Assembly: GCF_014252955.1 (NCBI RefSeq)
Contig: NZ_JACMIA010000001.1
Coordinates: forward strand, 3,308,258 to 3,372,257
Length of the DNA stretch: 64,000 bases
Direction: 5' to 3'
Source: Stappia sp. 28M-7
GTDB lineage: Bacteria; Pseudomonadota; Alphaproteobacteria; Rhizobiales; Stappiaceae
Part shown: positions 33,410 to 42,900 of the stretch, one piece after another
Position numbering within the stretch: the stretch's first letter is position 1
How the letters are laid out: each line of letters begins with the position of its first letter
Position numbers and translations under genes: made by a program
Notes under the pieces: generated by a model
Told to the model about the DNA's origin: nothing
What the model saw: the letters and a program-made list of their open reading frames with translations, nothing else
Database searches by the model: none

Positions 33410-34387
33410 TCAGCGGGCTTTCCTGGCCTGGCCGGGCGGCGTACCGGTCACGCGTTTGTAGGCGCGGCTGAACGCGGCCTGCGACTGGTAGCCGAGACGA
33501 TAGGCCACCTCGTCGACGGCTATGCGGTCACGTCCCAGCCACTGCGCGGCAAGACGCATCCGCAAGGCAGCCACATAGCGCAAGGGAGTTGTACCCGTGG
33601 CGGTGGCGAACCGCTCGGCAAAGACCGAGCGCGAACTGCCCATTTTTGCCGCCATTTCGGCGAGCGTCCAGTTGTGCGCCGGGTCTTGGTGCAGCGCCAC
33701 CAGCACCCGGCCGAGACGCTCGTCGCGCAGCGCCGCCACCCAGCCAGTGGCATCCCCGCACCCGCATTCCACCCAGTTGCGGATCACCGAGACCGCCACC
33801 GCCTCGGCAAGACGCGCCAGGATCGTCGCCGATCCGGCGCGGTTCCCCGTCATCTCCCGCTCCATGGCATCGAGCAGCGGACGCAGTTCCGGCTCCTCGC
33901 CGGAGGGAGGACTGACCTGCAGGAAGCCGGGCATGAGTTCGATCAAGGGATGAAGTGTGTCGAGCTCGAGCTCCATACGCGCGGAAAAGAGCAGGACGTC
34001 GCGAGACCGGCACTGCTGCTCCTGTGTTTCGGTGACACAGCAAATGCCCGGGCATAGCGGCACCGATTCGTACGTCTCGAACGCCCGCACGGCTGCCCCG
34101 GAAGACGAGACGATGGCATGTTCGCCGCCGCGCGGAAGCAGCACCGCATCGCCGCAAGCAAGCGGTAGCATCTCGCCTTGCGCGGTTTTCAGGAATCCCG
34201 TGCCGCCTGCAACGAAGTGAAATCGCGCCTCCCGAGAGCCCGGAAAGCCCACACCGAACGGCGGTGACAGCCGAATCTTGCTGTAGCTGGCCCCGCGCAG
34301 CCTCATGCCCGTCAGCAGCTCACTGACAGGGTCGGTTGGCAAAGTGGGGCGAACTTCGGACGATCGATCAAGCATGACGGAATTCAT
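33410..34387 (-). CDS. AraC-family transcriptional regulator with cupin-type N-terminal domain
   Basis: A 325-residue regulator. The N-terminal part (about 30-130) has a cupin-like sensor with GDAVLLPRGGEHAIV; the C-terminus has two helix-turn-helix motifs (WTLAEMAAKMGSSRSVFAERF and IAVDEVAYRLGYQSQAAFSRAYKRVTGTPP). The segment CPGICCVTETQEQQC is cysteine-rich and could sense redox state or metal; that is inference. It is divergent from the MFS exporter at 34453 across only 65 bp, so that exporter is the likely target. It lies upstream of and may be cotranscribed with the DUF2267 gene. Confidence 0.9.
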   Translation of the reverse strand: MNSVMLDRSSEVRPTLPTDPVSELLTGMRLRGASYSKIRLSPPFGVGFPGSREARFHFVAGGTGFLKTAQGEMLPLACGDAVLLPRGGEHAIVSSSGAAVRAFETYESVPLCPGICCVTETQEQQCRSRDVLLFSARMELELDTLHPLIELMPGFLQVSPPSGEEPELRPLLDAMEREMTGNRAGSATILARLAEAVAVSVIRNWVECGCGDATGWVAALRDERLGRVLVALHQDPAHNWTLAEMAAKMGSSRSVFAERFATATGTTPLRYVAALRMRLAAQWLGRDRIAVDEVAYRLGYQSQAAFSRAYKRVTGTPPGQARKAR

Positions 34388-34452
34388 GTCATGGATCGTC
34401 CGGAAAATCCATCCATCTTGGGATCAACACTTATCAAACGTGGAATGCTCCC
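34388..34452. promoter_or_regulatory. divergent promoter region between AraC regulator and MFS exporter
   Basis: Only 65 bp separate the two divergent starts. It contains GGATCGTCCGGAAAATCCATCC-like half-sites (ATGGATCG and ATCCATCC in opposite directions), a reasonable operator for the AraC protein. Confidence 0.35.
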
Positions 34453-35655
34453 ATGACAGACAGAAACCCTGCCGCCGGTTCGCCGGCAGCCTCATTGGCG
34501 CCCGCCTGGGCCGCCGTCTTCGCCATGAGCCTTGGCGTCTTCAGCCTTGTCGGTGCGGAATTTCTGCCCGCCAGCCTGCTGACGCCGATGGCTGCCGACC
34601 TCGACATCACCGAAGGTCTCGCCGGACAGGCGGTCACCGCAACGGCAGCCATGGGCGTCATTGCCAGCCTTACCGTCGCCGCCCTCACCCACCGGATCGA
34701 CCGGAGGCGGGTGCTCATCGGCTTCTCGCTACTACTGATCCTGTCCAATCTCATCGTCGCACTTGCCGGCAGTGTCGAGGTGCTGCTGGCCGGCCGACTG
34801 CTGCTGGGCGCCGCGCTCGGCGGCTTCTGGTCGCTCTCCACCGCCGTCGTGATGCGCCTGGTGCCGGAAGCCAATGTGCCGAAGGCACTGTCGATCATGG
34901 TCTCCGGCGTCTCGGCAGCCACGATCTTTGCCGCCCCGGTCGGCAGCTATCTCGGCGACCTTTTCGGCTGGCGCTACGTCTTCGCCGGTGCCGCCGGGCT
35001 GGCCGCGCTGGTGCTTGCAGTCCAGATGGCGACGCTGCCCTCCCTGCCGCCTCGTGGCCGCTCGAGGTTCTCAACCTTGGTCGAGCTGATGTCCCGCCGG
35101 GATATCGCGCTGGCAATGCTCGCAGTTCTGATGGTGTTCTCCGGGCACATGTCGCTGTTCACCTACATCCGGCCGTTCCTCGAGACGGTGACCGGCATCG
35201 GGGTGACCGCGATCTCGGCAACTCTCCTGGCCTTCGGCATTGCGAATTTCGTCGGAAACTATCTCGGCAGCGTTCTGGTGGCCCGCTCCCTGCGCCTGAC
35301 GCTGGCGCTGGCGCCCCTGGCAATCGCCGCGCTCGCCTTCCTGCTGACCAATCTCGGCGCCAGCTTCCCCTCCGCATTGGCCATCGTCACGCTGTGGGGC
35401 CTTGCTTTCGGCACCGTGCCGGTTGCCTGGTCGGCCTGGATATCCCGGGCGGTCGCGGATGAAGCGGAAAGCGCCGGTGGCCTGCTGGTGGCGGCGATCA
35501 ACCTCGCGATTGCAGCCGGGGCCGCCGTCGGCGGCCTGGTGCTGGATCTCAGCGGTGTCACCAGCGTCTTCCTGACCAGCGGCTCGGTGCTGGTGCTGGC
35601 AACGCTGACCGTCCTGGCCGGTGTGCAGACCGGGCGGGCCGCCGCACGGGCCTGA
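34453..35655 (+). CDS. MFS transporter, DHA1 family exporter
   Basis: A 400-residue, 12-helix membrane protein. The first helices AAVFAMSLGVFSLVGAEFLPASLL resemble DHA1 drug or metabolite exporters of the AraJ/NepI type; the loop DRRRVLIGFS after helix 2 fits motif A. The likely cargo is a small toxic compound or nucleoside; specificity cannot be read. Divergent from an AraC regulator. A strong terminator follows immediately. Confidence 0.88.
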   Translation: MTDRNPAAGSPAASLAPAWAAVFAMSLGVFSLVGAEFLPASLLTPMAADLDITEGLAGQAVTATAAMGVIASLTVAALTHRIDRRRVLIGFSLLLILSNLIVALAGSVEVLLAGRLLLGAALGGFWSLSTAVVMRLVPEANVPKALSIMVSGVSAATIFAAPVGSYLGDLFGWRYVFAGAAGLAALVLAVQMATLPSLPPRGRSRFSTLVELMSRRDIALAMLAVLMVFSGHMSLFTYIRPFLETVTGIGVTAISATLLAFGIANFVGNYLGSVLVARSLRLTLALAPLAIAALAFLLTNLGASFPSALAIVTLWGLAFGTVPVAWSAWISRAVADEAESAGGLLVAAINLAIAAGAAVGGLVLDLSGVTSVFLTSGSVLVLATLTVLAGVQTGRAAARA

Positions 35656-35668
35656 TCTAAAGAAAAAC

Positions 35669-35701
35669 GCCCGCCGCGCAGACACGCGCGGCGGGCACTT
35701 G
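35669..35701 (+). terminator. hairpin terminator after the MFS exporter
   Basis: GCCCGCCGCG / CGCGGCGGGC, a 10-bp perfect stem with an 8-nt loop, 13 bp after the stop. The T-run is weak (ACTT), so termination may be less efficient. Confidence 0.6.
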
Positions 35702-35855
35702 ACGCTTCGCCGACATAAATTGACAAAATAGCGATAACACGCAAGCCGCATCCCGCGGTAAGGAAGGACAACAGCGTCGGCGACATGCTGGCGCCCCTTG
35801 CGGGTCCGGCAAGGCAATTACCGCCCCCGCTCCCCGCCTTCCTCATATCTTGCGG

Positions 35856-37163
35856 ATGCCTGTGATGCGAGAACCTACCCCCAACACCACGCCGGAGCCG
35901 GTGCCGGCCTTCGCTGCAGCGGAAGCCGGCGCCGCGATTCCCGGCACACGGCCGGCCGGCGGAGCACCGACCGGCACCGGCTGGCGGTCACCGCTGATCC
36001 TGCTGATGATCATGGCCGCGGCCATGCAGCTGTCCTTCGCCGCCTGGTGGAACCTCATGAACAATTTTGCGGTTCATGAGCTCGGCTTCACGGGGCGCGA
36101 GATCGGCATCCAGCAATCGATCCGCGAGATCCCGGGCCTGCTCGCCTTCACAGCGATCTACCTGCTGCTGTTCATGCGCGAGCAGACGCTGGCCTACCTG
36201 TCGCTCGGCCTGCTCGGCATCGGCGTCGCCGTCACCGGGTATTTCCCGACGATCTGGGGTTTCTACCTGACCACGCTCGTGATGTCGGTGGGCTTCCACT
36301 ACTACGAGACGATGAACCAGTCGCTGTCGCTGCAGTGGTTGCCGAAGGACCGGGCCGCGGCCGGTATGGGCAAGATCCTGTCCGTCGGCGCGGCCGCGCA
36401 GCTCGTCGCCTACGGCCTGATCTTCGTTGCCTGGAAAACCTTCGAGCTGAGCTTCACCACCGTGTTCCTGTTCGCCGGCCTGCTGACGCTGGTCGTCCTG
36501 GCCTTCCTTGTCATCGCCTTCCCGCAGTTCCGCGAGGGTGTGCCGCAGCGCAAGCAGCTGGTGCTGCGCAAGCGCTACTGGCTCTACTATGCGCTCACCT
36601 TCATGGGCGGCGCCCGCCGGCAGATCTTCACCGTCTTCGCCGGCTTTCTGATGGTCGAGCGCTTCGGCTACGACGTGCACGAGGTCGCCGGGTTGTTCCT
36701 GCTGAACGGCGTAGTGAACATGCTGTTGGCCCCGAAGATCGGCGCCTGGATCGGCAAGGTCGGCGAGAAGACCGCGCTCACGATCGAATATATCGGCCTG
36801 ATCGGCGTCTTCACGACCTATGCCTTCGTCACCAACGCGCATCTGGCCGGCGCGCTCTACGTGATCGACCACGCCTTCTTTGCGATCGCCATCGCCATGA
36901 AGACCTATTTCCAGAAGATCGCCGACCCGGCCGACATCGCCCCGACCGCCGGCGTCGCCTTCACGATCAACCACATTGCCGCGGTGTTCATTCCGGCTCT
37001 GTTCGGATTGATCTGGCTGGTTTCGCCTGCCGCCGTCTTCCTGATCGGCGCAGCCATGGCCTGTATCAGCCTGATCCTGTCGCGACTGGTACCGGACGTG
37101 CCCGAAGAGGGCAACGAGGTGGTGTTCTTCTGGCGCAAGCCGGCCGCTGCTCCCGCGGAGTAA
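35856..37163 (+). CDS. MFS-type membrane transporter
   Basis: A 435-residue protein. The first 45 residues are a Pro/Ala/Thr-rich cytosolic tail; 11-12 hydrophobic helices follow (for example LILLMIMAAAMQLSFAAWW, then FTAIYLLLFMREQTLAYL). IMPORTANT family clues are few: motif A is not obvious, and GFHYYETMNQSLSLQWL is characteristic of a conserved alphaproteobacterial MFS subfamily of unknown substrate. ATG at 35856 is used; TTG at 35850 and ATG at 35865 are alternatives. A terminator follows 40 bp later. Confidence 0.8.
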   Translation: MPVMREPTPNTTPEPVPAFAAAEAGAAIPGTRPAGGAPTGTGWRSPLILLMIMAAAMQLSFAAWWNLMNNFAVHELGFTGREIGIQQSIREIPGLLAFTAIYLLLFMREQTLAYLSLGLLGIGVAVTGYFPTIWGFYLTTLVMSVGFHYYETMNQSLSLQWLPKDRAAAGMGKILSVGAAAQLVAYGLIFVAWKTFELSFTTVFLFAGLLTLVVLAFLVIAFPQFREGVPQRKQLVLRKRYWLYYALTFMGGARRQIFTVFAGFLMVERFGYDVHEVAGLFLLNGVVNMLLAPKIGAWIGKVGEKTALTIEYIGLIGVFTTYAFVTNAHLAGALYVIDHAFFAIAIAMKTYFQKIADPADIAPTAGVAFTINHIAAVFIPALFGLIWLVSPAAVFLIGAAMACISLILSRLVPDVPEEGNEVVFFWRKPAAAPAE

Positions 37164-37203
37164 GCGATATCCGGCAGCTTCGTGCCGACCACAAACGACA
37201 TAG

Positions 37204-37235
37204 CGGCCGGGCCAGGTGCCCGGCCGTTTCGTTTT
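37204..37235 (+). terminator. rho-independent terminator of the MFS gene
   Basis: CGGCCGGGC-caggt-GCCCGGCCG, a 9-bp perfect stem, followed by TTTCGTTTT. Confidence 0.85.
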
Positions 37236-37357
37236 CCACGGGTGTTTGCCTGGTGCTGCCGACTGCGACAGGGTGATCCGGCGGCCGACAAATGCGCAAG
37301 TTCTGTCAGCCGGTATCCTGTAGCACTCGTCCCTGCACCAACCGGGATCGGACAGAC

Positions 37358-38227
37358 ATGCAACGCCCCTCGACCGGCCTCGACTACGCCCAGCGCATCG
37401 CCCGCGTGGTCGACCACATTGCTCGCCATCTAGATACGCCGCTGGATGTGGCGGGCCTGGCGGAGATCGCCTGCTTCTCTCCCTTCCATTTCCACCGGAT
37501 CTACCGGACCCAGACGGGCGAGACCATCGCCCAGACGGTCAGGCGCTATCGCCTGCACCGGGCAGCGGCGGAACTGGTGGGGGAGGAGTTGCCCGTGCCC
37601 CGCATCGCGCGGCGCGCCGGCTACGCAAGCACGGAGGCCTTCACACGGGCGTTCGCCGCCCATTACGGCATTCCGCCGGCAGCCTTCCGCGCCCTGCCCC
37701 GCGACCCGGTGCTTTGCTACCAGACGCAACAGGGAGACGAGACCATCATGGAAAATCTTCAGGTCCGGATCGAGGACATGGACACGCTGCGCCTTGCCGG
37801 CATCCCCCACAAGGGACCGTATATCGAGATCGGCAGCACCTTCGAGAAGACCTTCGCCTTCGCCGGCGGGGCGGGCCTGCTCGGCCCCTCGATGCGGATG
37901 ATCGGGCTGTATTACGACGATCCGAATTCGGTGCCCGCGCGGAACCTCAGGTCCTTTGCCGCCATCACCCTGCCGGACGGTTTTGCGGGCGACCTTCCCG
38001 CGGGCCTGGAGCTGCGAGAGATGCCGGCCGGACGCCATGCCGTCGCGATCCACAAGGGCCCTTATGCGGACCTGCACGTGACCTGGGACAGGCTGTTCTC
38101 AGCCTGGCTGCCGCAGAGCGGCGAGGAACCGGACGACAGGCCGACGATGGAGGAATATCTCAACAATCCGCGCGAGACGTCGCAGGCGGAGCTTCTGACC
38201 GCGGTCTGCCTGCCTCTGAAAGGCTGA
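37358..38227 (+). CDS. AraC-family regulator with GyrI-like effector domain
   Basis: A 289-residue protein of the Rob/SbmC layout: DNA-binding first (two helix-turn-helix, about residues 13-110: LDVAGLAEIACFSPFHFHRIY and PRIARRAGYASTEAFTRAF), then a GyrI/bacterial effector-binding domain (about 135-288: VRIEDMDTLRLAGIPHKGPYIEIGSTFEKTF ... MPAGRHAVAIHKGPYADLHVTWDRLF). Such regulators respond to hydrophobic or toxic compounds. The start (ATG at 37358) fits the first helix; earlier in-frame codons encode a poor N-terminus. It stands alone between two terminators. Confidence 0.9.
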   Translation: MQRPSTGLDYAQRIARVVDHIARHLDTPLDVAGLAEIACFSPFHFHRIYRTQTGETIAQTVRRYRLHRAAAELVGEELPVPRIARRAGYASTEAFTRAFAAHYGIPPAAFRALPRDPVLCYQTQQGDETIMENLQVRIEDMDTLRLAGIPHKGPYIEIGSTFEKTFAFAGGAGLLGPSMRMIGLYYDDPNSVPARNLRSFAAITLPDGFAGDLPAGLELREMPAGRHAVAIHKGPYADLHVTWDRLFSAWLPQSGEEPDDRPTMEEYLNNPRETSQAELLTAVCLPLKG

Positions 38228-38261
38228 GGCGCGCACCTAGCGCAATAAGCAAAAGATAAAC

Positions 38262-38292
38262 CGGCCGGGCGCGCGAGCACCCGGCCGTTTCG
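38262..38292. terminator. bidirectional terminator between AraC-GyrI gene and ferredoxin
   Basis: CGGCCGGG / CCCGGCCG stem; TTTCGT follows on the plus strand and GGTTTATCTTTT on the minus strand. It serves both convergent genes. Confidence 0.75.
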
Positions 38293-38613
38293 TCAGGCCT
38301 GGCGCTCGGGAATGCGGACGACGAGGCCGTCCATCGCATCCGTCACCTTGATCTGGCAGGACAGGCGCGAGCTCGGCTGAACGTCATAGGCAAAGTCCAG
38401 CATGTCCTCTTCCATCGGCTCCGGCGAGCCGGTAACGCCGGTCCAGGCATCGTCGACATAGACATGGCAGGTCGCGCAGGCGCAGGCGCCGCCACACTCC
38501 GCCTCGATCCCCGACACCATGTTCTTGATGGCATTTTCCATCACGGTCGAACCGACGGGAGCATCCACGACAGTTTCGGCACCGTCGGCGGCAATATAAG
38601 TGATCTTGGGCAT
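38293..38613 (-). CDS. adrenodoxin-type [2Fe-2S] ferredoxin
   Basis: A 106-residue electron carrier. Cluster ligands are C40, C46, C49 (C-x5-C-x2-C in [15 protein letters not shown]) and C86 (RLSCQI), typical of vertebrate-type/putidaredoxin ferredoxins; an extra C44 lies within the loop. The acidic surface [12 protein letters not shown] (about 65-76) is the usual reductase or P450 docking patch. The start [11 protein letters not shown] is canonical. Adrenodoxin-type ferredoxins serve P450s or Fe-S assembly, but no P450 or isc gene is in the window. Terminator shared with the convergent gene. Confidence 0.95.
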   Translation of the reverse strand: MPKITYIAADGAETVVDAPVGSTVMENAIKNMVSGIEAECGGACACATCHVYVDDAWTGVTGSPEPMEEDMLDFAYDVQPSSRLSCQIKVTDAMDGLVVRIPERQA

Positions 38614-38724
38614 TGGCGGCTGGTCTCGGCACTGGAAGGGCACGGAAATATCCTGCCTTCGACATAACCAATCACGCCGAAACGTCAAGCACGCTACCGC
38701 CGCCCCGACCCGACCCGAGGCTGG

Positions 38725-39165
38725 TCAATCGCGCAGCAACTGCTCGATGAAGGTCTCGGCCTCCTCGACAGTTCCGGCCAGCACGGGAAGATCTGCCGCA
38801 CCGCCGTCATCCAGCGCGGCCTGCTGCCGTTCGGCCGCACCTGCCACGCCCCATGCGCCGATCCCCTTGGCGGACCCCAGCAGAGTATGCAGCAGGCGCC
38901 GCAGCGCCACCTCGTCCGGCGCCTCGTGCATGCGTGCCACCAGCATCCGCGCCTGCACGGCGAAAAGCCGCAGGACCTCACGCTCCAGGTCGCGATTGCC
39001 GAGGGTATGGCGCGTCAGGTGGACCAGATCGACCGGGGCATCGGCTTTCGATGCGTGGTCGGTATGCCCGGAAGCGGCATCGGGATGTCTCGCTGTTGCC
39101 TGCATGGCGGCAGCACCTTTCGTCAGTGGCGCGGCTTGCGGAGCCGTCGCGCATGGGTCTGCCAT
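38725..39165 (-). CDS. HPt-domain phosphotransfer protein (orphan)
   Basis: A 146-residue protein whose second half is an HPt domain: four-helix bundle with the phosphorylation site H93 in RRLLHTLLGSAKGIGAWGVAG. It would relay phosphate between a hybrid histidine kinase and a response regulator, neither of which lies nearby. Residues 1-44 are low-complexity. An ATG at residue 21 (MQATARHP) would give a 126-residue form. GTTAAC lies 80 bp upstream at 39246. Confidence 0.8.
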   Translation of the reverse strand: MADPCATAPQAAPLTKGAAAMQATARHPDAASGHTDHASKADAPVDLVHLTRHTLGNRDLEREVLRLFAVQARMLVARMHEAPDEVALRRLLHTLLGSAKGIGAWGVAGAAERQQAALDDGGAADLPVLAGTVEEAETFIEQLLRD

Positions 39166-39368
39166 CCAAAATCGTTAAAAGGCGCGAAAACCGGGTTAAG
39201 CATGCCGGCGATTTCCACCGGCCCGGCCAACAAAGTGAATCTTTGGTTAACGCGCGTAAACGTTTGCCCTGCGAGCAGACGTCGGGGCTGTGCCTCCAAC
39301 ACCCCGCCGGCGGGCCTGTCGCGCTGCGACCGGACAAGGTCGAACGGCTCGTCGTCGAGGCGCCGGCT

Positions 39369-39683
39369 TCACCTCTCCGACGACGATCTGGCGACCGCGC
39401 GGCCTGCTTCCGTCAACCGACAGACGAGCCAGTCAGGCTTGATCGGATTGGAAAACCAAGGCTCTGCCCATCCTGCGGCAATGCAGGCGCGGATGGTCTT
39501 TTCCGCAACACGGCGTCCGTCCGCGTCGAACAACGGAAGCTTGCCGCCGGCCTGATCGAGCCCTCTGGCAAGCCATGCGGCCTGGACGGCCGACGGCGCC
39601 CGCCCAGCCTTGGAGTGCGCACCCTGTGCGCCATCAGTCCCTGTGGAGGAACCGCGCCGCCCTCCTCCCGCAGCCCTGCCCAT
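39369..39683 (-). CDS. small conserved-looking hypothetical protein
   Basis: A 104-residue protein: N-terminal Gly/Arg-rich basic stretch (MGRAAGGGRRGSS), then a possible winged-helix-like C-terminus (KTIRACIAAGWAEPWFSNPIKPDWLVCRLTEAGRAVA). The start was chosen at 39683 because AAGGAG lies 9 nt upstream; an ATG at 39743 gives 20 more residues. It could bind nucleic acid, judging by the basic start. Unknown function. Confidence 0.5.
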   Translation of the reverse strand: MGRAAGGGRRGSSTGTDGAQGAHSKAGRAPSAVQAAWLARGLDQAGGKLPLFDADGRRVAEKTIRACIAAGWAEPWFSNPIKPDWLVCRLTEAGRAVARSSSER

Positions 39684-39940
39684 GCCCCTCATCTCCTTGT
39701 CATGACTCTGCAAATTGTTGTTCGCCTCGGCAGATTGTGTCATTAGCTTTAGGTGTGCGGCAAGTTTGGGAGAGCCGCGTCCAGCGACCAGAGGCCGGTC
39801 GGCGACGCAAGCAGTATGCCTCTCCTCGACACGATTCAGGCGCATCGCCGGATCCATGAAGCTGTGCAAGGTCTTGCGGCGACGTGTTTTGCGCCGCGGC
39901 ACCCGATGTGTAACGAGTACGGACGCGAGGCGAGTTAGAT

Positions 39941-42900
39941 ATGGCAAATCCCCCGAAGGCGAAGGATCCCGCCGAGGCTGCCCTGTCGGCTGTCGAGGAG
40001 GCGCTGAAGATCGATTTCGGCGACCTGGACGAGAGCGACAAGGCCAGCGGCAACGGGTCCGAGACCGCGAGCGCGGGACCGGCAAGCTCCGAGCGCAGCA
40101 CAAGCGAGCGCTCCGGTGATCTCGCCGCGACCTCTACGACCTCCGACAGCCAGCGCACATCCGCCAAGCGCGGTCGCGGCGGCGGACGTCCGACATCGGC
40201 GGCCAATGACGACCGCCGGACCATCGGCAACCTGATCTACGCCCTGCAGCGGCGGCCGAGCTCGGCCCCGTTCTGGTTCGCCCTCGCCCTCAGCGTCGTC
40301 TGGGTGGCCGTCGGCTGGTGGCTGGCCTCCGCCATCTTCAGCACCGAACTGTCCAGCGTCCAGAGCGCCGGCGACATCGCGTCCTCGCCTTCGCTCATCC
40401 TGCTGTCGGTCGCCGTTGTCGTGCCGGTGCTGTTCTTCTGGGCGATGGCCCTGATGATCTTCCGCGCCCAGGAAATGCGCATCGTCGCCCGCGGCATGAC
40501 CGAGGTCGCCCTGCGCCTCGCAGAGCCCGAGGACGTCGCCAAGGAGTCCATTCTCAGCGTCGGCCAGGCCATCCGCCGCGAAGTCGCCGCCATGGGCGAC
40601 GGCATCGAGCGCGCCATCGCCCGCGCCAGCGAGCTGGAAGTTCTCGTGCACAACGAGGTCTCTTCGCTTGAGCGCTCCTATAATGACAACGAGCTGAAGA
40701 TCCGCGCGCTGATCGACGAGCTGGTCACCCAGCGCGAGGCGGTGGTTTCCAACGCCGACCGCGTCCGCGACAGCATCACCGGCGCGCATGAGAGCCTTGC
40801 AGCCCAGCTGCAGGCAACGTCTGAAAAGATCGGCGAGATCACCGACACCGCGACGGACCGCCTCACCGGCGCCATTGAGGCCCGCGTGAGCGAGTTCAAC
40901 GCAACCGTCGACGGCCGCGTGCGCGAGATCACCGATACGTTCAGCACCGCCGGCGGCGAGCTCATCGAGAACCTTGCCTCGCATGGCGAGAGCTACGTTG
41001 CCCGCCTCACCGGCACCGGTGAGACGCTGGTCGACAGCATGAGCCGTACGGGCCGCGAGTTCGCAGAGACGCTCGAGTCTCGCGGCGGCGAGATCAACGA
41101 TCGCTTCGCGGCGACCGCGACCGAGTTCGTCGAGACCCTGTCGCTGCGCGGCGGCGAGATCAACGACCGCCTGGCGGAAACCTCGGCCAACCTCTTCGAG
41201 ACGCTGGAAAGCCGCGGCACGGAGATCAACGACACGCTGGCCAACACCGGCGCCTCTATCGTCGACACCCTGTCGGTGCGCAGCCACGAGATCACCGAGG
41301 CCCTCACCTCCACCGGCCAGACCGTCGGCGACACCATCACCCAGCGCGGCGAGGAGATCACCGCCAACCTGTCGCTCACCAGCGGCAAGCTGATCGACAC
41401 GATCACCACCCGCACCGAAGACCTGCTGTCGACCCTCGACAGCCGCGTCACGGGCCTTGATGCCTCGCTCGCTGAGACCGGCGACCGGGTGGTCGAGAGC
41501 ATCTCGCTGCGCGGCCAGGAGGTCACCGACACCATCTCCGTCAAGGGCGCCGAGATCGTCGAGACGCTATCCTCGCGTACGAGCGAAGTGGCGGAAATCC
41601 TGCGCGGCACCGGCGAGTCCATCGTGGTCGACCTGTCGCTGCGCGGCGGCGAAATCGCGTCCAAGCTGGACGAGACGGCCGGCAGCCTCACCGAGACGAT
41701 CACCGTGCGCGGCACCGAGCTGGCCGATCGCCTCGGCTCGGTCGGCGACAAGATCCACGAAGCCATCTCCGTCAACGGCGAGGCCCTGGACCAGCGTCTC
41801 GAGACCCGCAGCCAGGAGATGGCAAAGCTCATCGACGGGCAGACACGTGCCTTCCGCGCGGCGCTCGACGAGGCCTCGGCCACGCTCGGCACCTCGCTGT
41901 CGATGCACACCAGCGACTTCGCCCGCACCCTGTCCGAGACCGGCACGGAGCTGGCCCATCTCATCGGATCGCGCGGCGAGCGCGTTGCCGGCGAGCTGAC
42001 CTCCATCGGCGATCGCCTCAGCCAGACCCTGGACGAGCGCGGCACAAGCCTGCAGAGCGGCCTCAGCGGCCATCTGGAGCAGATGGAGCACCTGATCGGC
42101 GAGCGCGGCACCGAACTGGTGGCCTCGTTCGAGCGGCGCACCAGCGAGCTGGGCGAAACCCTCGACGGCCGTATCGAGTCGCTGAACTCGACGCTGGACC
42201 TGCGCGCCTCGACCATGGCGGAAGCGCTCGACACCCGGATCCAGGGCTTCGACCAGACCCTGTCCGGCGGCATCGAAACGCTGACCTCGACCCTGGACCT
42301 GCGTGCCTCAACCATGGCGGAAGCCCTGGACACCCGCATCAGCGGTTTCGACGAGACCCTGTCCGGCGGTATCGAGCGTCTGTCCACCACGCTGGACGCG
42401 CGCACCGGCCAGTTCGAGAAGACCCTCAACGAGCGCACCGTCGCCCTGTCCGACCTTCTGGAAGACCGCTCGCAGGCGATCACCCTGCAGCTGTCCGACA
42501 AGGTCGACCAGGTCGGCGCGACGCTGGGCAGCCGCGCCGAGGAAATCGGCACCAGCCTGTCGGAGCGCTCGCGCCTGATCGGCGAGGCGATCGAGCAGCA
42601 TCTCGTCACCTTCGAGGGTTCGATCGGCTCCAAGGTCGAGCAGGCGGCCAACGCCATGTCCGACAAGGCCGAGCACCTTGCCAACACCATGTCGCTCGGC
42701 ACCGAGCGCATCGACCAGGCGCTGGACGCGCGTGCCCGCCAGATCAGCGAGACGCTGATCGCCCGGACTCGCGAGATCGCCGCCGCCTTCGTCGATGGCC
42801 AGACCGAGATGTCGAAGTCGCTGGACCAGCGCCTGACCGACGCCGGCGCCGTGCTGTCGCGCCAGAGCCAGGAGCTCACCGACACGCTGTCCGACCGCAT

